NCBI GenBank assembly: GCA_036172665.1 | Contig: CM069877.1 | Coordinates: 11,428,501 to 11,492,500 of the forward strand | Reading direction: 5' to 3' | Length of the DNA stretch: 64,000 nt | Source of the DNA: Prosopocoilus inquinatus | Taxonomy: Eukaryota > Arthropoda > Insecta > Coleoptera > Lucanidae | Shown here: positions 35,701-46,787 of the stretch, piece after piece | Position numbering within the stretch: the stretch's first letter is position 1 | Layout: every line of letters starts with the position of its first letter | Position numbers and translations under genes: made by a program | The notes under the pieces: generated by a model | What the model saw: only the letters and a program-made list of their open reading frames with translations | What the model was told of the DNA's origin: nothing | Database searches by the model: none

Positions 35701-38700
35701 CGGCGCAACGATTGATTTTTCTTGCGCTCCACTGTGTTAACGTCGATCTCATTTTGTTTTATTTTTTTTGCTGTTCGCCGGGTTAGGTTTCCTCTTTTGT
35801 TTTCTTATCGGTGATTAATTTCGATCTTCTTCTGTTCTTGTGTTCAGCTTGCGCTAAAAACCGTCCGACAAAATTGGCGCGCAATTCAAACTTTAGGACT
35901 TCTGGATTAATGCAGAAACAATGCTGTCGATTTTCTTTTGTTTTCCATCCCGTTTCTGAACGGTTTTGTTCTGGATGAACAGAAAACAAAAGGAGATCGT
36001 TGGTTGGAAGCCGAAATCCCTTGGAGATTGAAAATTAAAAAAAAAAATCTCTCAAGAATCTCTGAAAATGAGAAAGGAGCTGAGAACCAGAACAAAAGCA
36101 AATCGGTTGAAGCTTTCATTTGTTTGTTTTTTTTTGCATTTCCTTCTGTCGCGCATTAATTTTTCGTGTTAAGATTGTTACTTTTTTTTTTGTTTTCGGC
36201 GATTGGTTTTCTTGCGCTCCGCCGTATTAACGTCGATCTTCTTTTGTTTTCTTTATTATTTTTTGCTGTTCACCGCGTAAGGTTTCCTCTTTTGTTTTCT
36301 TATCGGTGGTTGATGTTCGAACAATCCGTCGATCTTCTTCTGTTTTGTGTTAAGCTTGCGCTCAAAAACCGTTTGACAAAATTGGCAATTCAAAACTTTA
36401 AGATTTCTGGATTAATGTAATGCCATCGTTTTTTTTTTGTTTTCAATCCTGTTTCTAAACGGTTTTGTTTTGGATGAACAGAAAACAAAAGTTGGAAGAC
36501 GAAAACCCCGGAAGATTGAAAATTAAAAAAAAAACGAATCTCTCAAACTGAGAAAGAAGCTGAGAACAAAAGAAAATCAGTTGGAGCTTTCATTTGTTTT
36601 CTTTTTAATTACCTTTTGTCGCGTGTTAATTTTTCGTGTTACGATTGTTAGTTTTTTTTTTTGTTTTGTTTTTCGTCAGCAATTTATTTTCTTGTACTCC
36701 GCTACATCGATTCTTTTTTGTTTTATTTTTTTGCTCGAAACCGATGCAAAAATAATGTACAGCGCGATCAATAGTGATTATTCATGCCTCTACCTTAATT
36801 TATAGGTATTATATGACGAAAATATTTGCTTAGTATCGTTTTTTTTTTGTTTTTTGTTTATTTCATTTTTTTTTCTTTTGCTTTTCTTTATTTTAAGGAA
36901 TTGATGTTTAGCATTTTATTCACGGTTCGTCTATTTTGTTTTGTCATTTTATTTCCTGCCAGTTTCTTGACTTGACAAAACTTTTTCGGGCGGATAATCG
37001 ATTCTATTTTTTATTCTATTTTTATTTATTTTATTATTTATTTCTATCTTCTATTTTTTTTTGTTTTTCAAATTCTCTTAAATCGAATTGGTTTTCGCAT
37101 TTTATTGCCTGCTTTTTACAGTTCTTTTTTGTTTCTTATAAATTTGCTTTTATTTTCGACGATTTTTCTGTTTCTGATCACAATGATGCGATGAAAGGTC
37201 TCGATTAGTGGACATCGTGTCAGTTCGATATTTCGATCCAAGATGGCGGTGCCATCGCAATCACCGAAATTGATTGTGATAAACCCGAGTTGTAGCAACA
37301 GATGAAAGGTCTCGACGAGCGACGGTCGAAAATCGCGCCGGTTTTTTTTTGTGAAATCCGGATCTGCGCACGTTTGTATCCAAAATTCATCGGAACCATT
37401 GGATTCCTTGAACTTTTTTACTCATATGAGGGTGGCCGTTTCGCGTTCCGACGCCGTTTAGAGGTCGAAAAAAATTCGTGAAAAAAATGGGCGAGTTTGC
37501 GTCGAATCGGTTAGTACGCTGCGCCGCATATCAAATGAAACGTCTCGGCGAGTGAAGGTGGAAAATCGCGCCGGTTCGCTTTTACGATCCAAGGTGGCAG
37601 TGTAAGGCCCATGGATTATTTAAAGGGTCGAAAACGCACTTTTTTTTGAAATCCGGATCTGCGCTCGTTCGTATCCAAAGCTGAATACAACCGTTGGATT
37701 CCTTGGATTTTTTTACTAATATGAGGGTGGCAGTTTCACGTTCTAATGTCGTTTAGGGGTCGAAAAGAATACGCGAGTTTACGTCGAATCGGCTAGTATG
37801 CTTCGACGCATATCAAATGAAAGGTCTCGACGAGTAGAGGTGGAAAATCGTGTCGTTTCGATATTTCGATCCAAGCGGGGCCGGCATTAGCCCGGTGGAT
37901 TATTTGAAGAACCGAAGACCTACGTTTTTTTTCTAAATGCGTATATGCGCGCGTTCGTATCCAGAGTTCGATGCAATCATCGGATTTTTTGGAATTTTTT
38001 ACTCATAAGAGAGTGGCAGCGATGCCGTTTAGGGGTAAAAAGAAAATTCGCGAGTTTGCTTCGTCGCATATCACATGAAACGTCTCGGCGAGTGGAGGTG
38101 GAAAATCTTTTCGCAGAGCCGGTGGATTATTTAAAAGCCGAAGACGTTTTCTTTTTTTAATCCGGACCTGTACACGTTCGCATCCCGTATTGGTTATTTT
38201 GTTTTTGTTTTTTTTTTTTTTTTTTTGAAGGGTATGGGAGGCGCAATTTAGATATTTAGCTCCAGGTGCAAGATTTCCGTACTTTGCAAATGTCCGTACA
38301 TAAGAAAAAGATTATATTTTATTTACCTGCAGCGGATCGGACATATCAGCAGGGCGAACGGCACGTACAAAACAGCGCAGTACATCGCCAAAGAAATGTT
38401 GTACATCGCAACGCACAGCAGCGCCGTTCCGAGTTCCAGCAAGGCGAAGATATTCAGGATGACCATGCTTTGATAACACGGTTTCTTGATTAGAACGGGC
38501 AAGACGACCGTCAGGACCGCCGCCAGGCCCAAACCAAAATAAACCGACGCCTCCGTCGGGTACCCAAAATCCGCCCCTACCTTCGCCATATACCAAGGAC
38601 TGTCCTTCAAGATAAAGCCGGCGATGTGCGACAGCACAAACACCAGACTGACGTGCCCCAGACTAATCCCTTTCGAATCCGGCTCCAGCGCGACTTCCCT

Positions 38701-41700
38701 CTCGAACTTCGCCTCCCACTCGCTCGGCGTCAGCTCGATTTCTTTCTTCCTTTTTTTCGAAAGTCCCTTCGCCTCACCATCATCATCATCAGTTTCGGTT
38801 GTTTCGTCATCTTCGCCTTCGCTCGTGGTATCCTCGTGCAGCTGACACCACTTGGCGTAGCCCTTGATGAACAGGGTGGCGGCCAGGGCGGCTATCGCGG
38901 GCATGTACAGGCCGATCGAGATGTAGCGATCGGAACTCGAGAGTAGGTAGAAGAAGAAGCTCTGATGGAAGCGCTCCAGGAGGTTGTTCAGGCTGCGGAA
39001 GATGCCCTCGAGGATGCGTCCCATCACGATGAAGCTGAATTTCTCGCGGGTTTGCGACGGGAAACCTTCGATGGTCACTGCTTGGATGCCGAAGCGGTAG
39101 AAGAGGCCGTGGTTACCGTTCGGAACCTGCAATATTGAATTTCAAAAAAAAAAAAAAGAAAAAAGAAGTTCCGAACGCAGGATCGTTTCCAAAAAATTAA
39201 AGTCCCGAACGGGCCTGGATCTGTTCGGGATTTGACATAATATAGTGCGATCTCGTCCATTGGATCATACTTAAAATCTGCTTTAAACGAAAATAGAATG
39301 AAAAGCAATCAACGCAAGACAATTTTTATATTGATGATTAAACTTTTGTAAAGTTTTTCTGGCAATTGCATTCAAATTTCTCAGTTTTTGCCTCTCGTCT
39401 GCATTTAACTTAAAACATTTTTTTGTTCTTGAGAATTGTTATTTCGACGGAGAGATTCAATTGCGTTCACACCCCCCGACCTTTAACGCTATTGGGCCTC
39501 CTTTATGTCCTTTTATACTCGGTTGGTTCTTGCTGATGTCGCGACGTTCACGATTCGTGCAAGTCCTGCTCACTTCCAAAAGGGGTACGGCCAGTTTTGG
39601 TTTTATTAACGAGCAACGTGCTTGAAGTCGGTACAGTCGTCTCGCGTTATCCCGATGTGTTTCGTGTGTATATATTAGGACTGGAGTCAAGAAATGACTT
39701 GGTGCCCGGCGAACTGAAACACCTCGGAGTTTTTCTCAGTCTTGGCAAAATATACAATTCCGTCCTAAATTGATAACGAAACAAATGCAATAGATTGGGA
39801 AAGTGGGCGGTCTTAAAGTTCGCGCGAAATTTGAAACGGAGTCTATTGGACTACAAAAATGCATGAGTTAGGTTGAATAAACTGAGAATACTAACTCTAC
39901 ACAGAGTTCTTGTGAAAACTCTTGCTTATTACTGAAATTTACGATGAAAAGTTTCAATAAAATTATTTCAGTTGGGCTTATTTTACGTAAATTTATTGGT
40001 TATTAAAAAAATTGTACAAAATGTGTGTCTCAGCTAAGTACAGTTGTACGTCAACACGTTAACAAACATAACCTAATAGGATAAAATAAAAATAGTTAGA
40101 TGAAAATGTCTGTGAGAAAGCATGTAATGAATTTGTCAAGTATTTTTTAATGCAAAATGCAACATACTAACTTATGGAAGTGTGAGTTCTCGTCGATTCT
40201 CATTGTCTTAATATTTTTCAACGTTAGGTTATGTTTACGTTAACCCCGGGCGTTATAGCAGGAATAATTTACGACATATGTCCGACTTATTAGAGAAAGA
40301 TACTAAACGATTCAGCTCCGTCCTTCTGTGACGTTTATTTTCCCAGTCTAATACGGCAATTACGTGAACCTTATAGGAGTTGTGAAAGGGGATACCTGTG
40401 ACATTGATTTAAATACTTGCCACTGACGGCCAGACTTTAAGGAAGCTTTAATTTAAAGTCACTTTAAGTATAGGGAAACAAATGTATTTTTTTAGGTTAA
40501 AACAGGGATGACGTCAGCGGGGAAGGGTACCCCCACCGCGTTACAGCTGCGATCGCTGTATTTATTAAGTATTTATTTGCCGCGCCCTCCTCTATGAATG
40601 AATTCTCCTTTTTCCGAAACAAACAAGAGTGGGGATAGGGCTTTCGGAGCGCCCGAGGGCATCGCTGTGTTAAAGTAACTTTAAATTTAAAGTCTGATTA
40701 TGAAAACGGCCCTGAATGTTCAAAAAGGCGCGGTTTGCAACAAACTGTAGTTTGTTTTCTCTTTTAAATTCGTGTGTAGCATTTTGTAGATCTTTATAAA
40801 ATGTATGTAAGAAAACTTTTCCAAAAAGCAGAATAATTACTAAAGCAAAACCTTTTGTTTGTAATTTAGAATGTAGTTGTAAACGCCCTTATATATGATT
40901 TGGGTAGCGACATCTTGCGGATGCTTTTTGACATAACAAGTGCGACAAGTCAGCAAGTTTTTTTTTTTTAAAAACCACGTCCGTTCGATATTTAAACTTT
41001 TTGGAAGCGATCCTGCGTTCGGGACTCTAACCACTTCCTAAAAAAAATTACTTTTGTAGTAGATAAGATAATTTAATATTATGTATCAAATCAAAAACGG
41101 AAAAAATCTGCCATCAACGGCACCCGAACTCACACCGTCTGGTTTCATGCCAAGTACTGCTGAGCCATCGATTCCCAAACTAGGAGGCGCGAACAGGTGC
41201 AAATGGAGGCGCGAAGATTTAACAGAAATGTCATTTTCATATAACAAAACATAAATTAATAAGAAAATATGTAGCTATAAATAAACTTCTGCATTGTTTT
41301 ATGAAAGGAAGTGGTGGAGGCGCCAAGGTTAGATATTTTTAAAGGCAGTTCTACTAACTCACCAACACAGAAAACGATTTCTTACACAAAAAAAAATTAA
41401 TTCAACTGTTGAAGACCGCCGCAAACCCAAATAAAATTTAAAATAACTAACCCCAGTCGCTTGCGTGGTGACCATGGCCATCAAGATTTCGAAGGCGTAC
41501 TTCCAGTCCTGGAGAGGATTCGGCAGTTTCTTGGCGAACCTATTCTTGAAAGTGTGGGGCACGCCCTCCTTGATGCAGATGCGCCCCGCCAGGTTAACCA
41601 AATCCAAATTCGGCAGCTGGCCGTTCAGGCCCTCGATTTTCACATCGATTTGCCCTACAATTATATACCAAATACGTAAATAAAGTGTGAACAACCGACC

Positions 41701-44700
41701 GTATCTATGTATGTATCTTTTTCTTTCTCGACAATCTGGGCGCGCAATATTTTGATTTGTTTTTGTACGGTGGATATGAAAATCTGTGTAAGAAGTCGTC
41801 TTGCATTTCTTTTAATGTTAGTAGTTTTTCTACAGCTGAACGTGCCTAAACATAACTTTATTAAGTTTATAAAAGTGTATAAGAAATTTTCAGATAATAT
41901 TAGTAAAATTTTTAAATAAAAATATATTTAATGGGCGCGTTCGTTTTATTTAATTGAACACCTTTTTCCGCCTCGACTCGCTTTCCAAGCATAAAGAAAT
42001 ATGAGCACAGCGACGCAATTTCGCGAAACGTAAGAAAATTGCACTTTTCATTGCATTTTTGAGTTCTTAGGTAAATTCTAGCATGAATTGATGGGTCGCA
42101 CCATGGGTCTATCTTGATTAGTTCTCGAGCTGCATAATTGAAAACAAATGAAAAAACTCGAAAACTGTTCACGCTAGACCCATAGTGCGACCCATCAATC
42201 CAGACTAGAATTTAAAAACAGGTCAATAAAAGAAATGCAATTTAAAAAAAAATTCAAAAGAACAAGAAATGGATTTGGGATAGAAAGTATAAACAACGCA
42301 ATTTTGGAAAACGTCCGTAAATTTCAGTTTTTATTGAATTTTCGAGTTGCTGAGTAAATTCTAGCCTGAATTGATGGGTCGCATCATGGGTCTAGCGCGA
42401 GCGGTTTTCGAGTTATTTCTTTTGTTTTTAATAACACTGCTCGAGAACCAATCAAGGTAGACCCATGGTGCGACCCATCAATTCAGGCTAGAATTTACTC
42501 GGGAACTCAAAAACGTAACGAAAATTGCAATTCTCGCACGCTGGTTCCATTCGCGAAAGTTTGTAGAGTCTAATGAACCACTCTGTGTTACCAGGCACGT
42601 TTCAATTGAAACTGAAATATTCATAGCAATATTAGATAGCTGTTTCGAATTTTTTGGTTCTCATCAACGAAATGCCATAAAAAAAATCGGAAACAATTTC
42701 GGAAGACGTACGAAAACTGCACTTTTTCTTGCATTTTTGAATCCCCGGGTAAATTCTAGCCTGAATTGATGGGTCGCATCATGGGTCTAGCGCGAGCGGT
42801 TTTCGAGTTATTTCATTTGTTTTTAATAACACAGCTCGAGAACCGATCAAGACAGACCCATGGTGCGACCCATCAGTTCAGGCTAGAATTTGCTCGGGAA
42901 CTCAAAAATGTTACGAAAGTTGCAATTTTCGTACGCTGGTTCCATTCGCCAAAGTTCTGTAGAGTCTAATGAACCACTCTGTGTTATCAAGCATATTTCA
43001 ATTGAAAGTGAAGTATTCATAGCAATCTTAGATCGTTATTTCGAATTTTTTGATCTTATCAACGAAATGTCATAAAAAAAATCGGAGACAATTTCGGAAA
43101 ACGTGCCAAAATTGCACTTTTTCTTGCATTTTTGAATCCCTGGGTAAATTCTAGCCTGAATTGATGAGTCGCATCATGGGTCTAGTCCGAGCGGTTTTGG
43201 AGTTATTTCATTTGTTTTTGATAACACAGTTCGAGAACCGATCAAGATAGACCCATGGTGCGACCCATCAGTTCAGGCTAGAATTTGCTCGGGAACTCAA
43301 AAACGTAACGAAAATTGCAATTCTCGCACGCTGGTTCCATTCGCGAAAGTTTGTAGAGTCTAATGAACCACTCTGTGTTACCAGGCACGTTTCAATTGAA
43401 ACTGAAATATTCATAGCAATCTTAGGTAGCTGTTTCGAATTTTTTGGTTCTCATCAACGAAATGCCATAAAAAAAATCGGAAACAATTTCGGAAGACGTA
43501 CGAAAACTGCACTTTTTCTTGCATTTTTGAATCACCGGGTAAATTCTAGCCTGAATTGATGGGTCGCATCATGGGTCTAGCGCGAGCGGTTTTCGAGTTA
43601 TTTCATTTGTTTTTAATAACACAGCTCGAGAACCGATCAAGACAGACCCATGGTGCGACCCATCAGTTCAGGCTAGAATTTGCTCGGGAACTCAAAAATG
43701 TTACGAAAGTTGCAATTTTCGTACGCTGGTTCCATTCGCCAAAGTTCTGTAGAGTCTAATGAACCACTCTGTGTTATCAAGCATATTTCAATTGAAAGTG
43801 AAGTATTCATAGCAATCTTAGATCGTTATTTCGAATTTTTTGATCTTATCAACGAAATGTCATAAAAAAAATCGGAGACAATTTCGGAAAACGTGCCAAA
43901 ATTGCACTTTTTCTTGCATTTTTGAATCCCTGGGTAAATTCTAGCCTGAATTGATGGGTCGCATCATGGGTCTAGTCCGAGCGGTTTTGGAGTTATTTCA
44001 TTTGTTTTTGATAACACAGTTCGAGAACCGATCAAGATAGACCCATGGTGCGACCCATCAGTTCAGGCTAGAATTGGCTCGGGAACTCAAAAACGTAACG
44101 AAAATTGCAATTCTCGCACGCTGGTTCCATTCGCGAAAGTTTGTAGAGTCTAATGAACCACTCTGTGTTACCAAGCACATTTCAATTGAAACTGAAATAT
44201 TCAAGGCAATCTTAGGTAGCTGTTTCGAATTTTTTGGTTCTCATCAACGAAATGCCATTAAAAAAATCGGAGACAATTTCGGAAAAAACGTGCGAAAATT
44301 GCACTTTTTCTTGCATTTTTGAATCCCCGGGTAAATTCTAGCCTGACTTGATGGGTCGCATCATGGGTCTAGCGCGAGCGGTTTTCGAGTTACTTCATTT
44401 GTTTTTAATAACACAGCTCGAGAACCGATCAAGATAGACCCATGATGCGACCCATCAGTTCAGGCTAGAATTTACTCGGGAACTCAAAAATGTAACGAAA
44501 ATTGCAATTTTGAGTATGCTGCTTCCATTCGCCAAAATTTGTCTTTTCTCTTTCATAAACAGTAGCTGACGCTCTTGTTTTATAGGAAAATTTCACTTTT
44601 TCTTACATTTTTCAGTTCCCGATTAAATTCTAACCTGAATCGATGGGTCTATCTCGATTGGTCCTCGAGTTGCACCGTAGGAAACAAATGAACGTATGAA

Positions 44701-46255
44701 ATAACTAAAGCCAGATGACCTTTCCGTCATAACAGGTAAGTCGATTGAATCAGCCGGTGTATGCGCGGCTTCTAATTCATTGCGAAACAAATAATTTACA
44801 CACCCAGTGCATACACGGCTTTAAGTCTGTCAAAAAAACAGTCGATTAGAGGAGGGTGTACTCTCGGCCCTTAATTCATGACGACATAAATTCACACCCA
44901 GTGCTTACACGGCTTTAATCTATAAAGAAAACAGTTGATTAAAAGAGAGTGCATAGTCGGCCTTTAATTCACGACGAAACAAAAAATTCACGACGAAATA
45001 GAAAAATTCACACGGTCGTGCGTACACGGCTTGAAATTGATAAAACAGTCGATTGAGGAAGAACGGGCACCAGTCATGACGAAATGTGCATACACGGCTT
45101 TAAGTCTATTAAGAAAACGGTCAATTAGAAGAGAGTGCACTCTCGGCTTTTAATTCACGACAAAATAAATTAACACACCCAGTGCATGCACGGCTTTAAA
45201 TCTGTAAAGAAAACAGTCGATTAAAAGAGGACGCATATTCGGCTTTTAATTTATAACGAAATAAAAAAATTCACACGTCCAGTGGATACGCGGCTTGAAA
45301 TTGACAAAGTAAACAGTTGATTGAAAGAGAGAGTGTGCATTCGACCCTTAATTTATGAACGTCAAATTAAAAAAAAGACTACCGGTTTCTATATTAATTA
45401 GGAGTATTAATTAACCTATTGTTATGCTGTGGATTTCTAAGTTGATGGCCGCTTGTATAGCACCAGCACGACCACGCATATCCCCCGAATGGAGCGTCCC
45501 TTTTTTACCGCAGCTGACTCCATGGTATGCCTCCAGCCAGGCCTGCATGCCGAGCTGCTCGTGTTCGGTGACCAAAAAAATTATATCCTTGGCCCAGTAC
45601 TTCTCTTCTGCAAAATAAAATCATTAGCCTCATCCTTTCTTCTTCCCCTTCAACAAGCACAAACACACTTACTATTGGCGAACTTTGCGAATGCAAGCAT
45701 AATAGCAAGCGAGGCCGAAGTCGTCTGATGTATGCTGGCCGGGGGGCGATAGGGCATGCTCAGCACCAGGGATTCCGTGCTCGAGGCCCTCGCCGCTCTC
45801 AAAATACCATACACATTCCTACCAGTGTACGTCTGCGAATAATTTTAAAAAAAATGAGCACCGTAAGACATGAAGCTTGCTTTTGTTCTTCTCACCTGCG
45901 ATTTGCCTAATGGATAATTAAGGGTGAAGTTGTGAGTGTAGGCGTCCAAACCGATTTGCCGAAACTTGGCCAGGATCCACGGGTAAGGTATTGAGTTGTC
46001 GTACTTCTTCATCTCATCGAGCAGCTCATCGTGGAACAATCTCGCCGAGTGTTCGTCGCGAAACTCGGATCGCACGAGGCCCGGCAGGAGGGCGTTCTCG
46101 GAGAAGTACGTGGAGCCGTTGAACTCGCGGAAGGCGAGCGCACAGAAGTATACGACGCCCGCCACGTAGAGGAGGACGCATAACTTGGAGTAGTACTTGA
46201 TGAGGACCTTGACGATCTTGCTCTGGCCCGCGCTTGGATCCGTCAATAAGCCCAT
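32458..46255 (-). CDS. GPAA1: GPI transamidase subunit GPAA1, six exons
   Basis: This is the glycosylphosphatidylinositol anchor attachment protein 1. It is an ER-membrane subunit of the GPI transamidase (with PIGK, PIGS, PIGT and PIGU) that replaces the C-terminal signal of substrate proteins with a GPI anchor. Six exons joined at GT-AG sites give 2046 nt, 681 residues against 621 in human GPAA1. Recognised pieces are the MGLLTDP start, a first membrane segment at residues 25-42, the lumenal M28-peptidase-like domain (NVYGILRAARASSTESLVL, YWAKDIIFLVTEHEQLG, RGRAGAIQAAINLEI, EGLNGQLPNLDLVNL) and LEGIFRSLNNLLERFHQSFF. A multi-pass C-terminal half and a proline/lysine tail ending KEKKD follow. 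An acidic cytosol-like loop in exon 5 (EGEDDETTETDDDDGE) has no clear match in human. Introns 3, 4 and 5 are 3.8, 2.3 and 5.5 kb, full of repeats. Confidence 0.95.
32871..34225. repeat. Three copies of a foldback element in GPAA1 intron 5
   Basis: The sequence gcgcgctacattccgttg and its reverse complement caacggaatgtagcgcgc face each other three times, at about 32930/33165, 33248/33470 and 33866/34090. In copies 2 and 3 the inverted arms extend further out (cagtataacgataaag, aggaatcgccggcctttg, ttcctagg). No coding capacity. They fit foldback MITEs sitting side by side. Confidence 0.8.
34418..34545. repeat. 18-bp minisatellite, 7 copies
   Basis: The unit tgccctgtcgtacttttc is repeated with small changes. 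Because 18 is a multiple of 3 it stays open in several frames, giving ALSYFS, CRTFLP and, on the minus strand, EKYDRA repeats. No wider gene structure supports translation; it lies in GPAA1 intron 5. Confidence 0.85.
34729..37150. repeat. T-rich diverged repeat array in GPAA1 intron 5
   Basis: A module of ttttgttttctt-type runs followed by gaacagaaaacaaaagga, gatcg and gattgaaaattaaaaaa recurs near 34947, 35150, 35310, 35977 and 36477. The segment at 36830-36970 (ttattttaagga, gcattttattc, cggttcgt) matches 54170-54300, so this family is dispersed. Many short open frames here are Phe-rich artefacts. Confidence 0.75.
37186..38265. repeat. Second copy of the ~300-bp-unit element, in GPAA1 intron 5
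   Basis: Starts aatgatgcgatgaaaggtctc, the same odd first unit that opens the copy at 5756, then the agatgaaacgtctcgg units at about 37303, 37530, 37816 and 38070. It ends with a poly-T tract and gcgcaatttagatattt. Shared left and right boundaries in two unlinked places argue for a discrete mobile element with internal tandem units. Confidence 0.75.
38327..39126 (-). CDS. GPAA1: GPAA1 exon 5 (residues 306-572)
   Basis: 800 nt between acceptor atattgcag| and donor |gtaaat. Begins VPNGNHGLFYRFGIQAVTIE and includes RYISIGLYMPAI and several hydrophobic membrane segments. It also holds the acidic loop with two runs of Asp/Glu and the lysine patch KKRKKE. Leaves two bases for exon 6. Confidence 0.95.
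39169..41033. mobile_element. TIR-bounded block in GPAA1 intron 4
   Basis: The arm from 39169 (ttccgaacgcaggatcg, tttccaaaaaattaaa) is repeated in inverted orientation ending at 41033 (gtcccgaacgcaggatcg, cttccaaaaagtttaaa when read inward). The arms are about 50 bp. The interior carries no recognised protein. Probably a non-autonomous DNA transposon. Confidence 0.55.
40430..40712. mobile_element. Candidate MITE inside the intron 4 block
   Basis: ggccagactttaagg with aatttaaagtcactttaa at the left faces ttaaagtaactttaaattt and agtctgattatgaaaacggccc at the right. The arms are imperfect. Low certainty about edges. Confidence 0.35.
41105..41195 (-). repeat. tRNA-derived SINE head (candidate)
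   Basis: The minus strand reads TGGCTCAGCAGTACTTGG, an A-box-like start, and 38 bases later GTTCGGGTGCC, a B-box-like block, close to the spacing in a tRNA gene. No full cloverleaf forms, so this is not a tRNA gene. An A/T-rich region follows, as in a SINE body. Confidence 0.45.
41452..41654 (-). CDS. GPAA1: GPAA1 exon 4 (residues 238-305)
   Basis: 203 nt between acceptor aattgtag| and donor |gttagt. Encodes GQIDVKIEGLNGQLPNLDLV and then ILMAMVTTQATG. Ends in phase 0. Confidence 0.94.
42060..44690. repeat. 395-bp tandem array of foldback units in GPAA1 intron 3
   Basis: The segment gatgggtcgcatcatgggtc recurs at about 42374, 42768, 43163, 43558, 43953 and 44350, a period of 395 bp. In every unit it faces agacccatggtgcgaccc about 85 bp further, so each unit contains an inverted repeat with arms of roughly 45-50 bp. 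Alternate units are most alike: 42766-43075 and 43556-43865 are identical over their open frames, giving a 790-bp dimer. Partial, more diverged units sit at 42060-42215 and 44620-44690. Confidence 0.9.
44740..45370. repeat. ~95-bp tandem array in GPAA1 intron 3
   Basis: The motif tacacggctttaa or a variant occurs near 44814, 44908, 45024, 45087, 45190 and 45290. It is followed by aaacagtcgattaaaagaga and ttcacgacgaaat. The array stops about 45 bp before exon 3. Confidence 0.82.
45416..45607 (-). CDS. GPAA1: GPAA1 exon 3 (residues 174-237)
   Basis: 192 nt between acceptor ttttgcag| and donor |gttaat. Encodes KYWAKDIIFLVTEHEQLGMQ, AWLEAYHGV and RGRAGAIQAAINLEIHS, matching the human YWAKDIVFLVTEHDLLG region closely. 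Confidence 0.93.
45673..45832 (-). CDS. GPAA1: GPAA1 exon 2 (residues 121-174)
   Basis: 160 nt between acceptor ttcgcag| and donor |gtaagt. Encodes TYTGRNVYGILRAARAS and STESLVLSMPY, then ASLAIMLAFAKFAN. Too short and spliced to show as a long open frame. Leaves one base for the next exon. Confidence 0.92.
45896..46255 (-). CDS. GPAA1: GPAA1 exon 1 (residues 1-120)
   Basis: ATG at 46255-46253; the MGLLTDP start matches the human protein start MGLL.DP. It contains the signal-anchor-like membrane segment LCVLLYVAGVVYFCALAF and ends ...LGKSQ. Donor is cag|gtgaga; phase 0. Confidence 0.93.
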
Positions 46256-46787
46256 TTCTTCTCTTTTTTTGGTTTATTATGAATTCAACTGCGTGTACGT
46301 TTCACTACTCCATCGCATTTAACACAGTCACAGTGATAAATAATGATGTATTTACTTCGTTGGGAGATTGAGGTTATGTCTCTCTCCCCGGTAGACAGTG
46401 TTGCCAATAACTAGAAACTATTTCTACTACTGCTACTATGTACTAATCATGATAATAGCAGGAAATTCTATTGACGCTCTCGATTCCATCGCCCAATTTT
46501 GAATTTGATTTACTCTCAGTTAAACTTTAAAATAAAAATAAAGGTCATAATTTTGCAAACAGCAATTTACGCAGGGTGAAATTGCCGGTATAGTAGAGTT
46601 CTGTAATTATTATTGATACTGGTCGCGTTCAGATAGCCAGTGCTGTGCTGAAGCGTTTTCATAAACCGTTCACAGAAACAAATTTGTGGTGAAAATAACG
46701 CACATTATAGTATTTGGTAGTAAAATAGGGTAATTATTTACAAAAGCTACAAGTTAACGTACGAAGATGAAATTTTGCTAGAAATGT
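46256..46787. promoter_or_regulatory. GPAA1 5' flank
   Basis: Sequence upstream of the GPAA1 start, with no other gene before the repeats at 46788. It should contain the transcription start and promoter. I see no clear TATA box at a convincing distance and call no specific site. Confidence 0.4.

Noticed and set aside
38312..38946. Open frames on both strands overlapping GPAA1 exon 5
   Set aside because: Shadows of the GPAA1 coding frame; only the minus frame encoding GPAA1 matches a known protein.
39457..39690. 77-codon minus-strand frame as a small host gene
   Set aside because: It lies in GPAA1 intron 4 inside a TIR-bounded block, with no recognisable domain.
41105..41195. A tRNA gene
   Set aside because: The A and B boxes are tRNA-like but acceptor and anticodon stems do not pair.
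42766..43969. Duplicated small genes (identical 67- and 61-codon frames 790 bp apart)
   Set aside because: They are the same part of a non-coding 395-bp tandem unit; identity reflects array homogenisation.
42060..45370. CRISPR array
   Set aside because: Repeats are regular but the units are 95-395 bp with no short repeat/variable spacer layout, and the DNA is eukaryotic.
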